Shown: in pieces, positions 56,988 through 64,000 of the stretch
How the letters are laid out: each line of letters opens with the position of its first letter
How positions within the stretch are numbered: the stretch's first letter is position 1
Assembly (NCBI RefSeq): GCF_954871325.1
Contig: NC_088775.1
Coordinates: 26,079,561-26,143,560 of the forward strand
DNA length: 64,000 nucleotides
Direction: 5' to 3'
Source of the DNA: Gordionus sp. m RMFG-2023
Lineage: Eukaryota > Nematomorpha > Gordioida > Chordodea > Parachordodidae
Position numbers and translations under genes: made by a program
Notes under the pieces: generated by a model
The model's input: only the letters and a program-made list of their open reading frames with translations
Told to the model about the DNA's origin: nothing
The model's database searches: none

Positions 56988-59745
56988 CAGTTTCCATGTC
57001 TCCCCCATCAGCGGGAGACTCCCGCAATTTTTTACTTTACACGCAGACATCTCTCTCCCGCAAAACTACCGCAATTGAAAATCTCCCGTAAAAATCTACC
57101 ACAAATTTTTAATTTCTCCCGCAATTTTTTTTTAGTATTTTAACATTTTTAATATATAAATAATAATTTTGAGAGACATTCATTGATTATTTTTATATTT
57201 TTAAAATAATTTAAAATATTTATTCGAAAAACATGTCTAGTTTGTAAATTTCTTTCTATCCTGTTTTATTTTTATCCAATAATTAATCAACATCATTTCA
57301 TTCATATAAGTCAGTACAGGGGAGTATATCAACATCGATTGCATAAATAATACAGATGCAACTACATTTGCGGAAATTGTATAAATCTATCATGTAGTTC
57401 AACATTCACAGAGCTATATCCACAATGTGGGTCGAATCTTTTTCTCATGATATTTAATGACTCCAATATAAGTGCAAACCTTACTTGTGGCAGAACAAAA
57501 ATGAGTAAGGCTATCACAAGTGTTTTAGTACCTGAATCCTATAGGTCAATTTTAGACGATTTGAAAGATGGGCACCCATATGCAATTCTAACAGATGCAA
57601 CTAATAAGGGAAATATTAAAACATTTCCCTCGATCCTTCGCTATTTCAACAAGAATAAGAACATTTCAATACAACTGTAAAAATTTTTTCCTCGGATAGT
57701 GAAAAATCCAACGATGTAGCTAACCACATAATGGTAAATATAGGTGATTCAGGATTATATGATTTGCATGTCAGCCTTCTTCACTGATAATGCTTCTGAA
57801 AATTTTGACAAAAACCAAAGTTACCGAATTGAGGCAGCATAATAATGAATTAATACCAATTGGCTCTATATGCCATATATACTACATAATTCTTGCAAGA
57901 ATGTAATAAATGTACTATCTGTGGATGTTGAAATAATTGTGATGAAATATTTTAACGAATTTAGTCATCAACTAAAAAGCTAATGAATTAAAAGAGTATT
58001 TAAAATTTTACAAACCCTTAAAAAAATATTTCTTAAATAAAGATTTTAAAAGCTGTCCTAAAATATTGAAAAAATTTTTCGAGTATGAAATGGCAGAAGC
58101 ATATTTGGGATTCGTTTCACATGTAGGAAATCTACTTCATGCAGTTAATATTCAGTTGCAATAAGAATATTCTTTATACAAAATCATGCTACAGCTCTGT
58201 TCATCTCTACAGTTAAAAATGGATAATATATTTTATGGCGCTATTGCTGAAAATATTATATTAAAATGTTCAAATAATACTCTAATTAATACATTTTTAA
58301 ATGAAGCAGATATTTTTATTAAGACAATTTTAGAATATTTACAATCAAAATTTGATTTTAATAACTCTATTTACAAATGTATAAATATTATGATCTTGGT
58401 ACAGAAACCATCAATTAATGGTTTTTATAATTTAATAAATATATTAAAAATACCTAAAGACATTGATTTCTTGTTTGAGGAGATTGTAATTCTCTCTATT
58501 TTTTATGATTCGTCAAATAACTTAAAGTTATATGGTCTAAAAGCAAAGGAGAGATGGGTAGAATTTTTTCGTAATAGCGATAAATCCCCATGCTTGGAAA
58601 AAATATGCGAGTATGTCTTCTCCTTACCTCATTCTAATGCCTCATCCGAGCGCATTTGCCTGATGAGGACTGCCTGGAAAAAGGAGAGAAATCGGATTGC
58701 TTTAACAACATTAGAGGCCGAGCTAATGGTTAAACAAATATATAATATGTCATGCCAGGAATTTTATAAATATCTCAATAACGACGGTAAACATTTAGTT
58801 CTATTATTTAATCTCAAATAAAATATAATTAAGTTTTAGCAATGGCGCCATAAAATTTATTGTCGATTTTTAACTGTAAAGATGAACACATCTGCAGCAT
58901 AATTTTGTGAATCTTTGTTAAGATTCTTCTGATTGCAACTACACCTGAATAGAATGTAATAGATTTACTACATGTGAAATCATTCCTAAATATACCTCTG
59001 TCTTTCATTATTGAAAAAAATTTTCAAAATATTAGGACAGCTTTTATAATCTTTATTTAAGAAATATTTTTTTAAAGGTTTATAAAATTTTAAAATTCTA
59101 TCAATGGGGGGTATTAGGAACATATCGCAACCAACATTGTGCTGACTCAATTCTGTAAATACACTCTGTTTTTACCAAATTCACTGAGGCATTATCAGAT
59201 CAGAAAGCTGACATGCAATTTATTGGTAATCTCGAATCTGCTATATTTACCATTATATGGTTAGCTATGTCTTTAGATTTTTCACTATTCTAGGGGAAAA
59301 AATTTAATAGTTTTATTGAAACGACCTTAATTTTGATGAAATAGCGGAGGATCAAGGGAAATATTTTAATATTTCCCTTATTAGATGCATCTGCTAGAAT
59401 TGCATATGTATGCCCATTTTTCAAATCGTCAAGAATTGACCTCCTCATAAAATATATTTTTAATTGTAAAATTAAAATGGTTTTTTTTATAAAATTTTAT
59501 CTTGTTTACATTCTTTTATATATAAAAAAGATCCTTGGTTTTTTTTATAAATTAATATATTTTAATAAATCAAGATGTTATTTTATTTTGAAAAATAGTT
59601 ACCGACATATTTATATAAACTAAATAAAAAATAATAGGCGGATAATTAAGTGGCCCGCAAAAAAATTTTTTTAGCAATTTTTATATTTCTCCCGCATAAT
59701 ACCAAATTTCTCCCGCAATTTGAAAATTTTGACCTGGCAACCCTG
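56988..59745 (+). mobile_element. hAT element with inverted second transposase copy (fold-back)
   Basis: The ends are CAGTTTCCATGTC (left) and CAGGGTTGCCAGGTC (right, inward). The flanks TATAGGAG and TATAGAAG agree at 7 of 8 bases. TCTCCCGCAA-type repeats fill both subterminal regions. On the plus strand 57447-57680 (GRTKMSKAITSVLVP, DDLKDGHPYAILTD) and 58186-58821 (an open frame of 211 codons with LPHSNASSERI and RNRIALTTLEAELMVK) are the N-terminal and C-terminal parts of one transposase. From about 58850 to 59460 the sequence of 57450-58190 returns in reverse with moderate divergence. So two copies meet tail to tail, the second cut short. It is inserted in the LTR described above. Confidence 0.75.
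58186..58821 (+). pseudogene. hAT transposase, C-terminal half (211 codons open)
   Basis: The longest uninterrupted transposase frame in the window. The C-terminus holds the dimerisation motif (SLPHSNASSERI, then MRTAWKKERNRIALTTLEAE). Upstream parts (57447-57680 and short pieces between) are in other frames, so no full protein is made. It resembles hAT proteins of animals that lack a BED finger; the subfamily is uncertain. Confidence 0.7.
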
Positions 59746-60030
59746 TATAGAAGATGTAGGTTTCCCTTCAATTAATGAAGCTGAAATGTAGTAATTACGA
59801 ATTTATTATATGTTATATAATGATAATATATAAAAATATATATAAATATTTATTAAATGTTTTATAATGATTATATATAAATATTTATGATTAATATAAT
59901 AATTTGTAAGATTAACTACCTAACATATATAGATAGAAAGAATCATATAATGTAATTTCCACATAACCAAATTGTGAATGTACGTATTTAAATAAATGAT
60001 GTGTGTATGAAATAATTCTCATTCATTAAA

Positions 60031-60740
60031 AAAATCACTATCTAAAGATAAATATGAAATATGTCATTAAGGCAACTAATTTTATAATTATACTAAATAT
60101 TATGACTGCCTCAAAAAAGATGCAAAATTAGAGATAATAGTTTCCAATTTTATTATTTCTGATATTTCAAAATGCAAACTCTAATATTTACTATTGGTTT
60201 TAATTTTATACTTTTGTACTCAGTGGCGTAGCCAAAAATTTTCTTTAGGGGGGTCCATACCTTTTAAATCTTATGGGGCGCCTCCCAGATCCAGCGTTAA
60301 CTGGCCTTTAGTCCATTTGATCGGTTTAAAAATTAGGTTTTTTCTACTTTTTCTTTAAAAAATCTTTAACAATTTTATTAGTCATTTTTATTAAAATAAC
60401 ATAAAATTATACATTTCGTAGTTTTTTAAATTAATATTTCAAATTATTAAGTTTTTTTAACTATTTTATAAGATAATATATTTTTAAAGGCTGCTGTAAT
60501 GAATTATATTCAAATGAGTTGTTATTTTATTTATAATTTAAAGTTGATCAATAAATAAAGTTGGTTGATTCTAAATATAAAAATCAATTTATCAGCAATT
60601 AATAATAATAATATGTGAGGTTAACTACCTAACACCCATAACATCAAATATAATTATAATTCCCGCAATCGATTCCAATAAACCTGTGCATTTATTGTTA
60701 AGTATAAGCTGATTAGTTAGCGCAGTAGTCAGGATTAGAG
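60031..60740. other. Spacer with a hAT-like terminus and an LTR scrap
   Basis: CAGTGGCGTAGCC followed by a GGGGGG run at 60222-60255 matches the ZMYM1-type hAT ends seen at 11033 and 12260, but its partner is not found. 60605-60680 (GAGGTTAACTACCTAACA, ATTCCCGC) matches part of the LTR at 54835-60030. No gene. Confidence 0.45.
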
Positions 60741-60859
60741 CAATGACATTAATACTATAGACTGCCGATTAATATATTTGAAGTGGCAAAAATTGAAGTG
60801 ACTGGTGGCCATTTTGTGTTTGTATCTTTTACGAAAGAACCATATGATAATTTCATAAA

Positions 60860-61390
60860 TTTCAGGATATGAATCAAATAAAGGTCACTACTGAATATGA
60901 AGAAAAGAAAGTTAGATGTGATATCTGTTTACATTCCCTAATTGATAATTCCGCAAACGACAATAATTATACATTAATAAAAATTAAGAATTATGGTGGA
61001 TTGATAATACCATCCCAAAGCGTGTCAAATTTATGCAAAATAATAGAGAGCTCATTCAGGGCTTTGAAAAAGTAGATGAAATAACCAAAAGACATGCTGT
61101 TAAAAAAATAGAATGTCTAATATTGTCAAAAATATTAGGCACAAATATCCTTAGTGACCTGCAAGATCATATGTTTGATCAAGAGGCAGGGTTAAGTCAT
61201 TATCAAATTATAATAAGACTTATAATAAAAAGTATATATAATATTTACTTGATTTTAATAAAAATTTATTTTCAGATACCTGCACATAAGAATGCATCAT
61301 TTTGGTAATAAAGTAAATCAAAAATTACAATTAAATATCAGGCAAAAACTAAACAAGGCTGTACTTTTTCAAGGGCAATAAACCAAAATA
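60860..61390 (+). pseudogene. P-element transposase C-terminal part
   Basis: An AG directly after the terminal repeat (TTTCAG) begins EYEEKKVRCDICLHSL, KNYGGLIIPSQSVSNLCKII (GGLxxPS is typical of P/THAP9 transposases), then CLILSKILGTNILSDL. After a likely intron (61230-61277) comes YLHIRMHHFGNKVNQ and the end LNKAVLFQGQ, like THAP9-type C-termini. One shift near 61075 separates the first two blocks. Confidence 0.7.
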
Positions 61391-61878
61391 TAAAAATATG
61401 TTATTTAACTTAAATATTTATAGGTGAAGAACAAATTATCTGAAAATTTCTAATGACTTTATTGGTTATAATAAATTAATTTTATTAGACATAAATATAA
61501 CATATATATATTATTTGTATTTATTATTGATTTATAAGATTAATATTTTTTTATCGCGATACATATTAATTATAATAATACAATTATTTTATTTGATGTA
61601 AATATAACATAATATATATTATTTGTATTTTTCATGATATATATTCACATTATTGATTTTTATACTTTAGTAAAAATTTAAATAAAGAAATATACTTAGA
61701 AATGGATAGTTTATATTTATTAAGGAATAACATAATTATAAGTAAAAATAAAACATAAAAGACATAAATTATAAAAATACAAAAGAAATCTAGAATTGAT
61801 TTCTATAAAAAAAAATATTCATGTATTTTTGAATTAATCTGGCTTCTAGGAAACCTGCATGTTATAATTTATTATTCA

Positions 61879-62136
61879 TTATTTTGTTACTTTTAGAAGA
61901 TGCTTTGGAAAATTAAAAATTGATGGTATTGCTCCCTCTCTTAATTGAACATGATTTGTAACAGATGGAATAAATGAATCTGGTGTAAAATGCTTTGAAC
62001 ATAATTTACTATATTTTGTTACATTGAAGTTCTCTCTCTTCACAGCATGGGCCCACTTTTGTAATAATATTTTATCTTTCATAGGAAATCTGCCATAAAT
62101 AATTTTTACAATAGAATAATTAATTTGAGATATCAT
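61879..62136 (-). pseudogene. THAP domain of a P-element transposase
   Basis: The C2CH THAP finger is recognised by its spacing in GRFPMKDKILLQKWAHAVKR, YSKLCSKHF, DSFIP, and the closing LREGAIPSIF-NFP. THAP domains bind the transposon ends in P elements. The first Cys pair is not visible in this exon (the start is degenerate), so the N-terminus may lie in another exon or be lost. The Trp in KWAHA is conserved. Confidence 0.75.
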
Positions 62137-62533
62137 ACTTATGAAATGAAATTTTGCTACCTAAGCAATATTATACCATTTTAAATCTTTTAGTAATTAA
62201 AAAATATTAAATTGAATTCTTATAAAAGATATTCATTATTAAATAATAAATTGCAAATGTTAATAAAGAGCAGAAATATTTCAAGTAAAATATTCAGTAG
62301 TGACTTGATTCATATATACTATAATATATAAGGTAAATAATAAATTGGTGTTTAATTAGAATATATATATTATAAATATAAACATAATAAAAATATACCT
62401 GAAATTTATGAAATTATCATATGCTTTTTTCGTAAAAGATACAAACACAAAATGGCCACCAGTCACTTCAATTTTTGTCACTTCAAATTTGATTTAGCAT
62501 TACGATCGGCAGTCTATAGTATTAATGTCATTG

Positions 62534-64000
62534 GATTAGAGTATTATAATTAAAATAGTATATTAATTGTTAAAAATTATGTCACAAGCCAATACCAATA
62601 CTGCACGAATATAGATAAGATCAAAAAATTCCTAGTAAATGGGTGAATCGAGCGTTGTTTTCAGTTATGGGACAGAACAATGAGATTATACTACTGGATA
62701 CCGACCGAGCACATGAATAAGGACCTGTTCATGATGAGGTTTGGCGCTGAGGCTATGACATTTTTTTAAATGTTTATTTCCTGAAACCATTCTAAAGACT
62801 AAATTTGATAAGCAATTAAGTATTTCGCTATAAATTTTGAAGAGAATAAAACCATTATTGGTAGTCGATTAGACTTTATAAGATTAATTACAACAATGAA
62901 CCAATTGGAGAGTTCGCCAATAGGATTAAAGTAACTGCGAAAGCGATTGTTTTAAGCCGACAGAATTTGTCCACTGCTTAAGAGATCAATTGGTTACGGG
63001 TATAGACCTGACAGGCCTCGAAATTAATCTTAGGGCTAAATATCCGTTAGCATGGGATGTGAACAAATCTCGCTGACGTTCCAGTATGTGCTAGATACGT
63101 CCACCACAAAGGAAAGAGCTCAGAACTAAATGGCAATTAAGAAAAACCTTTTGAATAGTGTAATAAGGCCGCAACATGGCAAACATAAAATGTCTAATTC
63201 TCAAGAGTGTGTTAAGAAAGATAATAATAATTATAGGAGGCCTAATAGGAAGTTTTAGGATAATAAATGTAAGAATTGTGCCGGCTGACATGAAAAATAA
63301 TTATGCCCACAAATAACAAAACGTGCTGCTTCAATTCCAAAGAACCAGATGCCGTGGTAAACCCGCACATCGGAATTTAAAGTGAAACAACACTTTCACT
63401 TAAGTGATTCAATAAATAATCTTTGGTCAGGTGAATTAATTAAAGGGGCAAAGATTACAGTCAAAATAAATGGACTTAGTGTCATGCTATTATAGGATTG
63501 AATATTTGGCAAAAAATTGACAAGTTGCCAACTTTTTCCCTAAACCCATTATCTTTATGGAGGTATGCCCTTGGATTTAATGAGTAAAGCCATCTAGTCG
63601 GAGTACAAGTGGGTAGGGAAACTGTAAATTATCAATTATTATAATAGAGTCTAATGATGTACCTCTGTTTAAATTGCCATGGTTTTTAACATTTTGGTTT
63701 GAGTTATCGAAACAGGTAAGCATACAACAGGTTATCAAAACGAATGAGGCTCCCGTGGGCCATGTACCAATGGTATCAAGTCGCCCAACAATGCCCCGAT
63801 GGGCCGTTCAAATACAATCGGTGCCCCTACAGGCCGCGAGGTGTCACTAACGGAAGATTCAGTGGGGTCGTTGTTAGCTAAACAGTTTAAAGCCATTTTT
63901 GACGATAATGGGGCCGTTGTTAGCTAAACAGTTCAAATCCGTTTTTGACGATAATGGGGCCTTTGTTAGCTAAACAGTTCAAAACCGTTTTTGACGATAA
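62534..64000 (+). mobile_element. LTR-retrotransposon gag/protease fossil (Ty3/gypsy-like)
   Basis: From about 62640 the plus strand carries a gag-like region with LTGLEINL-type residues, a retroviral-type zinc knuckle near 63270-63310 (CKNCAG start) and, near 63380-63500, a protease-like stretch (LIKGAKITVKINGL). It has higher GC than its surroundings and is badly broken, with roughly ten or more breaks, so it is old. Pol, if present, would lie past the window end. Family assignment rests on the order gag, knuckle, protease and is tentative. Confidence 0.55.
63858..64000 (+). repeat. Tandem repeat, about 58-bp unit, at the window end
   Basis: TGGGGCCGTTGTTAGCTAAA followed by CAGTTCAAATCCGTTTTTGACGATAA is repeated nearly three times with few changes; the array may continue past the window. 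Confidence 0.85.

Larger units (their letters stand above)
54835..60030 (+). mobile_element. Nonautonomous LTR-retrotransposon fossil holding two nested DNA elements
   Basis: The parts are a partial left LTR (54835-55053); then TTGGCGACGACGAAGAACC, a primer-site-like sequence typical of Ty3/gypsy elements; an internal region without any polymerase (to 56893); a purine tract AATTGGGGAGTGGA; and a right LTR starting TGTTAAATAAGACAACA at 56894 and ending near 60030. The two LTRs match over GTAGTAATTA, GGTTAACTACCTAACA and CCAAATTGTGAATGTACGT. A MITE (55929-56437) sits in the internal part and a hAT (56988-59745) splits the right LTR. It is broken, and the LTRs have diverged noticeably, so it is old. 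Another LTR scrap lies at 60605-60680. Confidence 0.6.
60741..62533. mobile_element. P-superfamily transposon, rearranged, with THAP domain
   Basis: The ends share CAATGACATTAATACTATAGACTGCCGAT in inverted orientation, and the match resumes to give about 120 bases per arm. GATTAGAG is duplicated exactly at 60733-60740 and 62534-62541; 8 bp is the P-element size. On the minus strand 62136-61879 is a THAP zinc-finger domain. On the plus strand 60860 to about 61385 is the C-terminal part of a P transposase. These two halves face each other, so the element is a composite of two 5' ends, not a simple deletion. No catalytic core remains. Confidence 0.85.

Noticed and set aside
63091-63291. Minus-strand frame of 66 codons
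   Set aside because: Antisense of the gag-like fossil on the plus strand.

Overview
The window is AT-rich, intron-bearing DNA from a metazoan, most likely an invertebrate. I could not identify the species. Coding space is small. I recognise two host genes, both on the minus strand, set in a dense landscape of transposon copies.

Host genes. (1) A globin gene of 295 codons runs from 36018 down to 17231. It has three exons, and its two introns sit at the ancestral animal globin positions B12.2 (phase 2) and G7.0 (phase 0). The protein starts Met-Gly-Cys, an N-terminal acylation signal, followed by a long Asn/Ser-rich extension and a globin fold that keeps both haem histidines. Its first intron is about 17.8 kb and is packed with mobile DNA. 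(2) The charged N-terminal part of translation initiation factor eIF5B lies in eight phase-consistent exons between 10796 and 6140. Its GTPase half is not visible in the window.

Layout. 1-3.3 kb: an RTE-like LINE relic with a hAT fragment at its 5' side and a 0.4-kb insertion in it. 6-10.8 kb: eIF5B exons with a hAT derivative (perfect 8-bp target duplication) in an intron. 11-16.4 kb: hAT relics, one with a GC-rich MITE nested in its transposase, tandem duplications and a tRNA-derived SINE. 17.2-36 kb: the globin gene. Its first intron holds a pogo-like element, three relics of an R2-like LINE with a restriction-like endonuclease (one with its 5' part inverted), and a 6,478-bp palindromic hAT element with 119-bp tandem arrays in both arms. 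38.5-48 kb: hAT relics, a lone arm of the palindromic family, a pair of LTR-like direct repeats, and a hAT transposase gene with introns. 48.6-52.1 kb: a Ty3/gypsy fossil. 52.6-62.5 kb: nested elements, including a hAT with an inverted second copy inside an LTR fossil, and a P-family element with a THAP domain. 62.6-64 kb: an LTR-element fossil with a short tandem repeat.

The most unusual content is the 6.5-kb fold-back hAT element. It carries about two dozen copies of a perfect 12-bp palindrome in mirrored arrays and lies wholly inside the first intron of the globin gene. Fold-back or half-inverted architecture recurs in several unrelated element families here (hAT, P, the R2-like LINE, MITEs).
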